Part shown: positions 23,066-34,900 of the stretch, piece after piece | How positions within the stretch are numbered: position 1 is the first letter of the stretch | How the letters are laid out: every line of letters begins with the position of its first letter | Translations under genes and position numbers: made by a program | The notes under the pieces: model-generated | What the model was told of the DNA's origin: nothing | What the model saw: only the letters and a program-made list of their open reading frames with translations | The model's database searches: none | Source of the DNA: Gnetum montanum | Taxonomy: Eukaryota > Streptophyta > Gnetopsida > Gnetales > Gnetaceae | Direction of reading: 5' to 3' | Assembly (NCBI GenBank): GCA_015680685.1 | Contig: MNCI01004801.1 | Coordinates: forward strand, 115,011 to 179,010 | DNA length: 64,000 nt

Positions 23066-23329
23066 TGAGACAACAAAGAGGATGAATACCCAATTTTTTA
23101 TTGCTTCCCTAATGAACTCCTCTTTGTAGGTATAATAAACAATCAATTGCCCACACATACAAATTGGTATAGTAGCATTCTTACTTATCTTATCACACAA
23201 GAAACACCACAGGGGGTAGACATTAGAAAGAAATAACAGTTTCTCCACCAAGTCAAAAATTTCATGGAAATCAATGGGCATGGCTTGGTCCAATGGTGTG
23301 TTCCTAATGCAAATCAATTTTGAGTTCTC

Positions 23330-24355
23330 CAAGACACTCATGAGGGCCCTTGTGGGGGTCATTACACTAGGAGATGAAAAAACCATTAAAATCTTGCTTG
23401 CAGGATATTATTGGCCTACATTATTTTGGGATGCCCATCATTTTGTCCAATCTTGTTAGGGTTTCCAACATAATGGGGGAATGACTGCTAGAATGGAGGG
23501 TCCACAACAATGAATTCAACCCTTAGAACCCTTCAACATTGATTTTATGGGGCTTATTACACCAATGTCCAATGAAAAAGCATACATTGTTGTTGCTATT
23601 GACTATTTTACAAAATGGGGAAAAGCAACCATTGTTACTAACTATAAATCATCTACCACTACATGATTTGTTCAAGAACAAATCATAAACGGGTTTGGTA
23701 TGCTTTGTGCACTTATTTCTGATAATGGTACACATTTTACAGGTGCCAATTTTTGGAAGTTGATGCAATGCTTAGGATTTGAGCATAAATTAACTACACC
23801 ATATCATCCTCAAGTGAATGGTCAAGCCGAAGTCACCAATAGGAAAATCACAAAAATTTTGACATGAACCATTAGCAAATATAGGTGAGACTAAAGCACC
23901 AAACTGAATGATGCTCTTTGGGCCTACCGTTCCACATGGAAACTCCCTATAGGCTATTCACCCTATGAGTTAGTGTATGGTAAACTTCCAATACTTCCTA
24001 TCTAAGCTGAGCTCTGTACACTATTTATAGCATGTGACCTTAACCTTGACCTTAGTCTAGCCCAAAAAGAATGAGTAACGAATCTTAACTTGCTAGATGA
24101 AAATTGATTAGCCATCCTATCATCCAAAAAACTGCATAAGGCCTTCAACAAACAACATCATGACCTAAGAATTAGAAAAGTCAAATACCAACCAGGAGAT
24201 AGGGTTCTTTATTGGAATCCTGCACATGTGCCACAATAAATTAAATTTCAAACATTGTGGAAAGGACCTTATATCATTCATGAAACTTTTTCTTCAGGGG
24301 CCATGATGATCTATAAACCTAGAAGCTCAGATAAGAAATTATTGGTCAACATCTA
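23330..24355 (+). pseudogene. Integrase of the Athila-type element
   Basis: The decayed zinc-binding end (AGYYWPTLFWDAHHFVQSC) at 23.40-23.46 kb is followed by the catalytic core. The first Asp is in FNIDFMGLI, the second in ISDNGTHFTG, and the Glu is in HPQVNGQAEVTNRKI, so the D,D,E triad is readable. The segment SPYELVYGKLPILP and a C-terminal KYQPGDRVLYWN (GPY/F-type region) close it. At least eight stops interrupt the frame. Confidence 0.9.
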
Positions 24356-24359
24356 GTAA

Positions 24360-26360
24360 ACCAAACCTTCCCATGAGCCCAAAATGACCAGTACTAATAC
24401 TACCTCTATCGATGGATATCCCTACTCATTATTTCGAATCTCCTCCTTCCAACTTAGTTGTGGGGGAGATGGCCACCAATGCTAATTATTCTAAGTCCTC
24501 AATTTCTTTTGTCTTTTTTGTTTTACACATTTTTCATTTTTACTTGTTTTTATCTTACACCATTAGTAAAAATTTTTACTATTTATTTCTCTATTACATT
24601 TTGTTTGATTTATTCTCACACATCACATAATAAGTGCTTATGATGGTGAGTTGTAATATAATGATGTTGATTGCTAATGTTTGATTTTTACCTTTAACTT
24701 TTAATGTTGATGCTAAGATATGGTTTATTTTGATAAAATAGGCAATGAGTCCATGTCATCACATAACTCTATGGTCTCCCTTTGTTTTGGAAATGTACTA
24801 TCCCTTTTTCTAATCAAACCTATTAATGAATTTTTGGCTTGGTATTCTTCAAACCAAGGAAAGATTCAAATGGATTGAACAGGGTGTGACTTCAAGGGGA
24901 TTCGAAGCATTTGTGTTGGCTATTCTCTTGGGTACTTGGATGTTTTTCATAGGTTTTCCACCATTCTACTATCAACTAATATCAGTAAGTTGAATGAATC
25001 AAATAAGTCTTTGCATGGTGTGGTTCCCACTCAAAAATAAATAAATAAATCTCTTTGGTGGGAATTCAAAGCACACCCGTTGGACATAATAAAGGAACAT
25101 GGGCTACAAGCACTAGATATGGCACTAGAAAGACATGTTACCCATGCCTGAAGGTTTCCTCTAATTAAGGCCCTTTCTCACTTCCTGCTTCTCTATTCTT
25201 CTCTTTTTGGGATGGTGGTTGCTCTATGGAGGCATTCTTGTTGCTTCAGGAGGATGGGTTGGTCAAGTGTGTTGATGTAAGGTCATTGGATGTGGTTAGT
25301 TTTAATCTGGATTTGGATTGAATTTTATTAAGTCACCTTAACGACATAATACATAAGGGAATTTACACAACCTTGATTTTAGGATTCCATTACATTCTCT
25401 CTTCTCTTTCTGTATTGCTTTCCATATTCTACCTCATTGTTAATTTTATGATTATTCTATATCTTGGTCAGTGCATTGTTATTCTTTTGTAAATTCTTGT
25501 GGGTGAATTCTTAACTATTATTTCCATATGTCATTCCTAGACCTACGGACTCTTTGGTTTGTGGGTTTGTCAGGGCATAAAGGGCATGAGCCTGCTTTGG
25601 GAAGGACCCATTGGCATTCCTCTTTGGTGCAATTGTTAATTTCTTTTTCTTTAAACATTTCTTGAAATCAACTATTTCTCGTTTCATCCCATCCATGACA
25701 TCCATTTTTCTCTTCCCTTCTATGCATTTTTATTGGTTTCACCATTGTTATTACTTTTTCTTTCGTTTTCCATCCTATTGCTATTAGAGGTTTTCTCTTA
25801 GTCATGGGGGCCTATCATAAATTTTTTCATTCCATTACTTACCTCAACCCTACACCTTGGGTAGTTATCAATTACAAACCTCTAACTTAGTATCTGCCAT
25901 ACCCACAACCTAGCCAATATGCTTCATATCGAGGCAAGGTATTAACTACTTTATATCTTATCTATCCTTGCTAATTCCTAATTGTGTTGTGTGTGTAGAT
26001 GTTGATTACATGAAAAATGTACTAGGATAGGAGGGAGCACTTAGGATGGAATGGAGCTAGAGCATTTATGCAAGAAACATGCTTAATCATGTGGCCATGT
26101 ACGAACAATGGTGTGCACATTTTTGACATCGACAGCAACACACCTCATTTTCTTTTCTCTCTCTCTCTCTCTCTTCAAGCTGTCATCTATGTACAATGTT
26201 CACCACAATGGTTATGAACACCAATGCTATAACACATTTGTTGATCCATTCATTGGGCACTTTGAGTCTATAATTCCATGTCACCATCAGTTTTCATTTA
26301 GTCAATAATCACATACCTTCCCAATATTCTGTAAGGAACTCAAGGATGAGTTTTCATTTC
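24360..26360 (+). other. Long 3' internal region of the Athila-type element
   Basis: This is the position of the env-like region in Athila. No convincing protein is left. Two short blocks are strongly kept in other copies in this window. Block 1 at 25124-25164 is identical over 41 bp to 32565-32605 and is recognisable at 39634-39673 (reverse). Block 2, CCTGCTTTGGGAAGGACCCA, is at 25591-25610, with relatives at 33026-33045 and 39151-39170 (reverse, one mismatch). A CT microsatellite lies at about 26155-26175. Confidence 0.7.
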
Positions 26361-26372
26361 ATCATGGGGGTA
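26361..26372 (+). other. Polypurine tract
   Basis: ATCATGGGGGTA directly precedes the 3' LTR. The equivalent tract TACCCCCAC is seen in reverse just inside the left LTRs at 37545 and 44817. Confidence 0.8.
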
Positions 26373-27226
26373 TGATGAGTCATCAAATAAGTGACTTGAT
26401 ATTGGATCCCTGATATTGGACCCTCGATATCAGATACACGATATTAGATGGGCCAAGCAATATCGAACACATGATATCGGAGCCTGTCTCATTGTCTATA
26501 AATAAGAGACTGGGGTGCTTGGTTTTGCATACTGTTTTTTTAGTCCTTTAGCCAAACTCTTAAAATTTTTCTCTTCTAGAGTTATAATTATTTTTGAGTG
26601 CCCATAGTAGGATTCATAGAGCGAATGGATCTTTATTCAAGCATTATGTACTTGAGCACACCTTGTGTCCAAAAATAAAGACAAACTTTGTGATAAATCT
26701 TGCAACATTTAGAATAACTTAATTATTGCATTTAATGTTATTTACTATTATTTGATGCTCTTATTATTTAATCAATGTTATTTCTATAGAATTATTAATT
26801 ATCAATGAAATTAGCACACTCAGCATGACCACTTCGAGCATACGTGAAACACTTGGTAATCCAGTAATGACTAGTGTTTGGTAATCCCAGTAGTGTTACA
26901 TTGGTTCATGATGTGTCTGGGAACAGATGTTGATGTTAGGATTTAATTAGCATTAGAGTTGCAAAACCCATTAGTTAACTAAATATTTTCATTTCGCACA
27001 CTTAGGAGACCAAGATAGAAAATATAAAAAACATAAAAAATCATATACCTTGAGTTTACTTAACCATACAATTGTGCCTTACAAGTAATCTTGGGAAGAC
27101 AACAACTACATAATTCATCCTTGTTTTGTATGGGTGCATAAGCACTTAATCCTTAGATTTCAACTAGATTGTGCATGAATGCTCATATTCGTATGGTTGC
27201 GCATAGGGGTACCTTCTTGCTCATCA
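26373..27226 (+). repeat. 3' LTR of the Athila-type element
   Basis: It runs from TGATGAGTCATCAAA to TTGCTCATCA. The U3 has seven or so GATATT/GATATC/AATATCG words at 26395-26490, then TGTCTATAAATAAGAG with the TATA box at about 26496-26506. It is followed directly by TGGTT at 27227-27231. Confidence 0.93.
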
Positions 27227-27231
27227 TGGTT
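27227..27231. repeat. Target-site duplication TGGTT, right
   Basis: This is the second copy of the 5-bp duplication found at 17329-17333. Confidence 0.9.
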
Positions 27232-29867
27232 GTTGTGGCTTTTCCTTGTTCGTCTAATCATGGATTTTTGGGTTCTCCTATGGCTTATTATTTAAAGTAG
27301 GTTGGGTAGAGGAGGTCATGGGTATAGTTGATATGGGAGTGGGCTCACTTCCTTTCATGTCTTTGTCTACTTGTCATCCTTATTGTTGGGCTTTTGCTTA
27401 TGCTTCTTCCTTTGCTTGGTTGGGGTCTTCTAGTTATTAGCCATTGGTTGTGAGGAAGAGGTAGTAGCATTAGCCATCATAGGAGGTCATTGTGTAGTTG
27501 GTTAAGCTACGGTTGGTTGGATTATTTTAGGCTAGGATGTCCTAATGATAAAAATTTTTCTTAGAGGCATTCATGATGTTACTCTTATGAAAAATGGGGA
27601 TCTTGAGTTAGTGGAAGCTAAAGAAACCATTTCATTAGAAGGGAGTACTTAGATCATGAATGTTTCCCTTGAGGATCTCCAATCATCATCAATGTTGAAT
27701 GTTGAGATAACATAAGAGCTATCCTTAGCATTCAATATGTCTTTGTAGACCTACATCAACTAATTTTGTGGTCAAACTTTGTTGGAAGCATCTAAGACTA
27801 GGTTCCCTCTATCTATCATCCTTTGTAGGTCATCCTTCAACATGTAGTAGAAGTTTGTGTCATGACCACATAGTTGGTGATAATGGTAGAAGCAGTCTAG
27901 TTTGAAGTACCTAGGCAATTAGGGATCATCCTTTTTTTCTCAAGTATGGTCCTTGGCTATTTTTCATAGCCGCTCATGTTTCTTTTGAGTGGCTTAGATC
28001 ATCAATTTGTATTGCATGCACCTACTCTTCAACAATTGATCTAGCAACTTAGATGGTTTCAAAGGTAGGGCAATGTACTTAGACCTATCATTCCTTTAAA
28101 AATTGGATCTAGTTTTTATTGATGTAGTAGTCCTAGAGGTTGATGGTTGGCTAACGTGGTTATTGGTGGAGGCCTTCGGTGGGTTAGCCCTTGGCCCCTA
28201 GTTGGTGATCTTTGCCTCTTTGCTTACAATTGCTATGACCATGTTGTTTTGTTTGCATTTCTCATTATCTCTTTGTGCATGTTGATTTTTATATGTTACA
28301 TAGGCTAGATCATGACTGGTCTCCGTAGCATCCTCTATATTCTTGGGTTGGAAAAATATGCTTAGTTGAGGAACCATAGGTCAAGGTAGTAGAGCTTGGA
28401 CTTGATAAAGTTATTAACTACTCCATTGAATATGGCTAGAAGCTAAGCCTTGGAAATGGGTTCTAGTATTTCATTTAGTAGTCCACTCCACTACTAAATG
28501 AACTTCTGTATGGGTTCTAGGGACCCTTGCTTAACCTTCATAAGCTGGTCAAGTGTGGTGTTAGGCTTCAAGTTATACTTGACAAGATTGACAAACTAAG
28601 CTATCAAGTCATCAAGAGAGTATATGGTTCCTCTAGGTAGTGCATGGTACCAATCAAGTGCTTTCCCAGTGAAGAAAATAGGGAAAATCTTCATGATGGT
28701 ATGAAGCCATGCTTGTAAGAGTAAGCACCCAAAATGAAAGGTGATAAGGTGAGAATTGGTATCACCTTCTTCATCATACTTACTAAATTGGGTAATAGGG
28801 ATACTAGGAGGAAGTGTCAATGTGGCACCATAGGATTAATGGGATCATCCAGGTAGGAGTTCATAATCTTGATAGTTTTTGAAGTAGAGGCTTTAAGTCT
28901 CTTCAATTCCTTCATTAGGTTCTCGATCATTTGGAAAGCTTGATCCAGGTCCTATGGTGGCCCTGTTGGCTATGGGGCTTCCACATATGATTTTGGTGTC
29001 TATTGTAAGGCTTGTAGCCTTACTATGGATTGCAAGATAGAAGGAAGTAATTGTGTTATGGCTATAGCTTATGGGTGAAACAAGGAAAAGGATGTTTGTG
29101 TCAGTACCTGAGGCATAAATGGGATAAAGGGGGTGTGTGACCCTTGAGTTGTTTAGGGTTCCATGGTGAGCCCCACACAAGTAGTTAATGGATTTGTGGT
29201 TGTAAAAACCATCATCAATGGCTATATAGATCATATTTGTGTGGTAAAAAACATAGATGTATTATAGTTTGTTGTTTGTGGCGTTGATTGTATCGAATGC
29301 GTAGCTACACTAGGTGTGGGATCAGCTATAGTAGGTTAGGAGGGGATGGAAGATGGTAGCACCATGCCCATGAAGAAAACAAAAGCATTAGAGGAAGGTA
29401 CTATGAATTTGGGGGATGTTTGTTGGAACAATCCTCCCAAGATGTTTTTTGGCTAATATTCTACCCTAAATCATCTTCCTCTTTATATTGTTCCCTTGAG
29501 TTGTGCTTGTCATCCTTCTCCTCCATCGCAATCAATTAAGCCAGGATGCTAGCATAGATATCATTCATGGGTATTTGGTCTACAGGGAGGGGACATACTC
29601 CTTCCCTTCCCAATGCATGAGCTCAAACTCCCTTTTGGCCTCTACTTCTACATGTGGAATTTGGAGGCTAGCTTGCATTTTGGTGCAAATGTAATAGTAA
29701 CAATATTCATTTATAGCTGCATAGTCAGGACTTTCCCTTCTAACCCTTAAAGATCGCCTACACTCGATGATGGTTGGGACTTTTGGATCATAGACCCTCA
29801 TGGCTTGTTGGCTAGGACCTTTGCTAGTGAAGGTGAAGGACAACTTGGTGGACTGTTGAAAAGACAT
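27232..29867 (-). pseudogene. Gag of family H, right copy
   Basis: The frame starts at an ATG at 29867 (MSFQQSTKLSFTFTSKG) and is open for 95 codons. It then shows the gag-domain entry (PITQFSKYDEEGDTNSHLITF, 28596-28820) and the downstream helices SLEPIQKFI, GVVNNFIKSKLYYLD (28.4-28.55 kb), all homologous to 3755-4498. The N-terminal extension before that domain is not seen in the left copy. The frame is shifted several times. The 3' part continues across the Athila insertion into the protease at 16.6-17.2 kb. Confidence 0.75.
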
Positions 29868-30039
29868 GAATATAGTGTTGAAAATGACTTAAAATAGAAT
29901 ATAAGCAATAAAAAAAAATTCCAGTGGATGGAATTCAAATATGTTTAAATTGAAGCAAAAAAAAGGCTAAAAATGAAGCACTTAGTGTAATTATTAAGTG
30001 GAAGGAAGGGGGTAAGGAGGGTTTACCCCTTTACCAAAA

Positions 30040-30312
30040 ATGGAAAGATGAAAAAGTTTGTGTTAAGCCTCACCCATGTTGGCCTTCCAACTACCTCTAC
30101 ACTAGGTATGGCAAGGGGAAAAGAAGGGGGTGANCACCTTCTAACTCAACGTTGATGAGGAAGGGAAGGGAAGGCTAAAAATCAAAGTGGAAAGTTGGTA
30201 ACAAACCTCACCAACATTGGCCCATTAACTCTCTTCACATTGGGTATGGCAGGGGGAAAGAAGGAGGATGAGCTAATGGAAACCTCACAACTTATAATCC
30301 AATGTTGATGGG
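30040..30312 (-). repeat. Two-unit direct repeat in the family H leader
   Basis: A unit of roughly 130 bp occurs twice, at about 30040-30165 and 30175-30312. Shared phrases are GTTAAGCCTCACC/AACAAACCTCACC, GGTATGGCAAGGGGAAA/GGTATGGCAGGGGGAAA and CAACGTTGATGAGG/CAATGTTGATGGGG. It lies between the promoter-like region and gag. Read on the minus strand, its CCCCCTTCTTTCC phrase recalls the plus-strand phrase of the 386-bp array at 7.3-10 kb. Confidence 0.6.
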
Positions 30313-30699
30313 GGACTAGCACTTGGTTTTAGCAAGCTACCAAGTTTCTCAACTGGGAAAAACAAGGGGATGTTAACTTCTAGAAGTTTGATGATTTTCA
30401 AAAGGGTTGTTCCACCAACTTTAGAAATTGAAGAAAACTAGAAACAAAAAGAAAAATAAGGGGAAAGGTATCAATGCTAGCTTTGGGTAGGAAAATTCAT
30501 AGTAGTTGCTATGAAAAGCCAACACCCAACCACCTGTAACTTTCATGCTACAGTATTGGTCACACAGGGGAAAGGGCAGTGTTGAGTTTTTCAAATTTTT
30601 GGCTGCAAAAAATTGAAACTTGCAACATTGGATATGAAGAAGATAGATATGGTTACATAAATTAGTCAGAGGCTCTCTTGCTAGCATCAAGAAAACGTT

Positions 30700-31700
30700 T
30701 GCAACCAGAAAAATTGATCACTAGAAAATTGATAGATCTAGTGCAACAACCTTAACTCTAAATCCCTAGGGCCTCTAAAAAATGGGATTCAAGGTACCTT
30801 AGAAGGTTTGGCAGATCATCTCAAGACTTACATAATGCAAAATGAATGATACAAATAATGACAAATACATATATGAACATTTAAAGAAAAATATTCTACA
30901 CACAAACCAAAAGTTTAAAAATTTATTTAAACAAAGAAAGAATAAGTATAGGGATGTGTACAAGTTTTTTCCTTGAGAAAGTAGAAGGAGTTCACTGGGG
31001 CAAGAATTCAGAGCTCATTGAAGCTGATGTGATCTACTTTATGATCTAGATGCTTAGCCACTCCTAATGTTTTTGAACCTTCTTTATTATAATCTCATAT
31101 CTATAGTTTGGGTTTGGGTTACTACTAGGGGTGAGAAAAGTGAGAAATTTGGCTACTGGATTACTCCATGCTAGGGGTTGAGAGTCCTAGAAATGTAGCA
31201 TTGACACTAAAAGATTACAAGTCTTAGGGTGATAAAATTATAGTACTTTAATGCTAGGATTCAAGAGAATGTAAGCATGAGAGATTGTAAGAGCTCTCGA
31301 GTACTTGAAAATGTCTAAGTGTGGAATTGTCAAAAGTCTCAAATTGTAAAAATGTATGAACCTATAAATGGTGTTTGAGGCTAGTTTTTATAGGTTTTTT
31401 GGCCATGAATGAGGCTAAAAAATGGTTGTAATGGCTACATAATGGCTACAAACTAGTTGTAATTTTGCTAAAAATTTCTACCTCGTACAAGTGAGGTGGA
31501 TGCCCAAATTTGGAGGGTTACCATATATAGTAACTGCCTTCCCCCATGGCCATTCTATTTACTATAAATAGTAATAGGGGCACAACTTCTATGTTAGAGA
31601 TGAATCTTCCATGCTAAGCCTTTTACCATCCTTGCTAAAGTGGTTGGTCAATGTTGGAATGCATGGAGTGATGAAATTTGGCTTTTGTGGCTTCCACATT
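30700..31700 (-). promoter_or_regulatory. 5' LTR / promoter-like region of family H right copy
   Basis: On the minus strand, CCTATAAAAACTAGCCTC (TATA box near 31384-31392) is followed by an AT-rich leader towards gag at 29867. The upstream side runs into the assembly gap at 31701. LTR edges cannot be set because no second copy was found. Confidence 0.4.
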
Positions 31701-31825
31701 NNNNNNNNNNNNNNNNNNNNNNNNNNNNNNNNNNNNNNNNNNNNNNNNNNNNNNNNNNNNNNNNNNNNNNNNNNNNNNNNNNNNNNNNNNNNNNNNNNNN
31801 NNNNNNNNNNNNNNNNNNNNNNNNN
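31701..31825. other. Assembly gap (125 N)
   Basis: A run of 125 undetermined bases; a single undetermined base also lies at 30134. Apparent reading frames through the gap are meaningless. Confidence 0.99.
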
Positions 31826-33250
31826 GTATGGAATATGTGAGATTGCCCCTCATGGATTACAATCTTTACATTTAAAATGAAATTTTGCCTTAGGTTTCAT
31901 GAAGTGAAAGCTACATGATGAAAATTAGCTATAGCATGTGAAATTTTGTGGTGTTTTAGGCTTCTTAGTTTTTCTTTTTTTTTTTCCCTATTTTTCACAA
32001 TTTTTAGTACATTTTCTCTTTCTTAAATATTTTAAATTTTCTTCTATATTTTACTTTATTTGGTTTGAAATTTTCTTATGTTTTCCTTTATTGCCACCAG
32101 GACTTCATGTAACTGTAGATGTCAATTAATGGTGTTTTGTACTATAATTTTATTTGATTGCTAATGAAAGGTTTCTATCTTTCAATTTTGATGTTGATAA
32201 CTAAGGCATGGTTTCTTTTCATGATAATAGGTAATGAATCTACAACATCCATCCATCCACAAAAATCTATGGTGTTTCCTTGTTTTGGAAGTATGAGGTC
32301 CCTTCTTAAATAAAAATTTTAATGAATTTGTGACCTTGGTAGTTTCCAAAATTGGTAAGGATTAAATGGATAGACAAGGGTGTGAATTTAAGAGGATTTG
32401 ATGCTCTGCATTAGTGTTTCCATGGATTTCTCATCATTCCACTATTGACCAATAAAAGGAAGCAAAGTCTTTGCATGGTGTAGTTCCCATAAAAAAAAAC
32501 TAATAATGGGAATTCAAAGAAAACTTCTTAGACAAAATAATAGGTTATAAGTACTAGTTATAGGACTAGAAAGACATGTTACCCATGCCTGAAGGTTTCC
32601 TCTAACTAAGTTCCATCTCACTTCCTACTTTACTTTTCTTCTCTTTTAGGAATGGTGATTGATCTATGGGGATATTCTTTTGCCTTGAGGAGGTGGATGA
32701 GTTGAAGCATGTTAATGCAAAGTCTTTAAAAGTGATTGGTTTTAAGTTGGAATCAAATGAATGTTATTAGTTCATATTAACCACAAATCCATATGGGACT
32801 TCAGGTGACCACGATACAAGACTCCATTCCACTCTCTCTTCATCGGCCTATGCTTTCCATAACTCACCTCACTATCATTTTTCATGTCCATTTCAATGTC
32901 TAAGTTTGATATGGTTAAAGTTCTTTGATAGTTTCTTCGGTGATTTGGTCCTTAACTAACTATAACCATTAATCATCCATAGACTCCTTAGTTTGAAGCC
33001 ATGTAAGGGCATTAAAGGGCATGAGCCTACTATAGAAAGGACCCACTTGTATACTCCTTGGTTAGGCTAGTTAAGTTCCATATCCCTTAGACATTTTTTG
33101 CTTTCAAATTTGTTGCATTCCACATTGGTTACATCCAATTCTTCACCCCATGAATTTTTTCCAAGCAAAATCTCATTTTTTATGAATTATCTAGCCCTCT
33201 TCAAGCATTTCATCATGTTCTTAGCTCTTCTGGCTCCCTAAGAACTTCAA
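31826..33250 (+). mobile_element. 3' internal fragment of a second Athila-like element
   Basis: From about 31930 to 33250 the sequence follows 24500-25900 of the Athila-type element in the same order. Shared are the T-rich stretch, TTGCTAATG...TTGATGTTGAT, ATCTATGGTGTTTCC, the identical 41-bp block (32565-32605) and the AGGACCCACTTG block (33026-33045). Between these blocks the two copies are much more diverged. No coding domain and no LTR is attached, so this is a fragment. Confidence 0.75.
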
Positions 33251-33789
33251 TTTTACATTAAAACTCTTTATTTTTTCCTTATTTTTAATGATGAAAAATT
33301 TGTCAATGGGATCCTATCACTGTGGCACAAAAAATTCTATAAATAGCACAATGCTTAGCAAATTTTTGGTCATTTTCTCTTAAATGGGGAATGAGTTTTA
33401 GTAGTTTTCAGAGCCCAAAATCTTCTAGAGCCCATAACTTTCATATCACTTTTTCAATTAACCTCATTTGTCATTCTTGTAGATATCAAAGGTGAGCTCT
33501 ATGTCATGGGGGCCACAAACCTTAGGTTTTTAATAAAAAAGTTTTCAAATTTTATCTAACTCCCACAAGGTTTAAGTAATAAAATAATATTAAAATTGCT
33601 AATTCATGAAAATTAAACCTTTCCAATGAACTTTGGTAGTCATCTAAATGAAATAATAATAAAATAATATTAAAATAATCAAATATACCATGATCACAAC
33701 TTAGCCAAGTGTAACTAATCCAAAGAGATAAGGTACTCAACTATTCCAAAGTTACACATCAAATGCTAATCCTTAATCATGTTGTGATT

Positions 33790-34900
33790 ATAGATGACAC
33801 CATGACCTAAGCATTTGCAAGAAGAAGGACCATCCTAATCGAGGGACAAGTGGCCCAAAATTGAAAGAGGCCAACAACCGAAGTAGCTCTAAGAATAAGT
33901 AGTTGAAATGCATGCAACAAGACATGTTAGGGAGGAGCCCAAAGTGGAATATGTTCATCAAATTCTCCAAGTTGAAATAGAGTAATCCCACTAGGATGAG
34001 GCACTGGGACTGAGGCCAAGCCCTGAGGTCACATTGATGAATGCCTACCTTAGGAAAATCCAATCTAAGAAAATTCAACATTTAGTTCTCTAAGAGCTAA
34101 ACTTTGGAACCTTCTTAGACTTTGCCCGAGAAGATGTTAGGACCCAACTTCAAAGCTCTCCCATGTGGCCCATCATCACTTCCACTAGGGAGTGGTACAT
34201 GGGAGAGACATATCTCTTTTAGAACAATAGCTAGGATGATGCAATTGTGAAAATCAAGGCTAAAACCCTTGGATTGTGAAATTAGGGCAACCTTGGTAGA
34301 AATCTCAACACAAGCAGACCTAGAGGTAAAGAAGAAGTGGGTGTCGTAGTGCTATGGAGTTAATTGCAAGGAATATAGTGCACTCACAATGGTACATTGA
34401 GCATACTTCAAGATCATGGCCTACCACCTCAATCTGATGGTGAGGCCAAACAAGGTGGCATTCTTCTCTACCCATGCATGTGCTACTTTGAGTGGGAAAT
34501 TTCCTATCAATCTCGCCTCGCTAATCTATCTTGAGATAGAAAACCACTTTAAAGAAAATGAGCATGGGAGGAAGGTAGTTCCCTTTCCATGCTTAATCTA
34601 AAAATTTTGTAGAAAGGGAGGAATAGCCCACTATTCCAACAACACACTTAGACATGCCCCTATGACCTCTTGAGGGGAAATGATGAAAGATAAATTGCTT
34701 GCCAAGATGCAAGTAGAAGAGAACCATGACTACCACCCACTCATAAAACAATGCTAGAGGCTTGTGTTGCCATGGAGCACATGCAGAAACTCCATGAATA
34801 ACTCTTGGAGTAGCAATAGGTAGGACCAAGTGGGAATTCATCCATCTATTGACCAACCCTAAGCCATTTGAACAAGGTCACTCATACCATCAACTGGTTG
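33790..34900 (+). pseudogene. Degenerate ORF of the plant-transposon-protein type
   Basis: With stops, the plus strand reads CYGVNCKEYSALTMVH, AYFKIMAYHLNLMVRPNKV, then the open frame 34416-34601 with ATLSGKFPINLASLIYLEIE and KVVPFPCLI. It follows the same order as the minus-strand ORF at 54.7-56.0 kb. The pattern 'small hydrophobic, GKFPIN, ..., FPSLI..LC' resembles the domain annotated as 'putative plant transposon protein' in many plant LTR-element ORFs. Function is unknown. The call rests on pattern memory and on the second copy in this window. Confidence 0.5.

Larger units (their letters stand above)
17334..27226 (+). mobile_element. Complete Athila-type Ty3 LTR retrotransposon (inactive)
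   Basis: Two LTRs of 847 and 854 bp bound a 9.9-kb element in the order PBS, gag, protease, RT, RNase H, integrase, long 3' region, PPT. Order and motifs (DLGSS protease, degenerate tRNA-Asp primer site, long 3' region) fit the Athila lineage of plant Ty3 elements. The 5-bp duplication TGGTT is intact. It is inserted in the gag-protease region of a minus-strand family H element. Dozens of stops, mostly in codons expected to be CAA, CAG or CGA, make it non-functional. Confidence 0.93.
16282..31700 (-). mobile_element. Family H LTR retrotransposon, interrupted copy
   Basis: A minus-strand element runs from a promoter-like region near 31.4 kb through a leader (29.9-30.7 kb) and gag (29867-27232) to protease (17182-16556). 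It is split by the Athila-type insertion at 17334-27226. No reverse transcriptase or integrase was found after the protease, so it is either deleted or non-autonomous. If the convergent spliced pseudogene and the 192-bp array belong to it, the element extends left to about 5.2 kb. I could not find its 3' LTR, so that extent is unproven. Confidence 0.6.

Noticed and set aside
24412-24643. Hydrophobic plus-strand frames after the integrase, considered as an env remnant
   Set aside because: The T-rich tract makes Phe/Leu/Ile-rich frames in all phases, and the same tract at 31.97-32.08 kb shows no conserved protein.
26150-26180. CT repeat near the 3' LTR taken as an extra polypurine tract
   Set aside because: It is pyrimidine-rich on the plus strand, the wrong strand for a plus element; a simple microsatellite is sufficient.
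31611-31880. Open frames across 31701-31825
   Set aside because: They run through undetermined bases and exist only because of the assembly gap.
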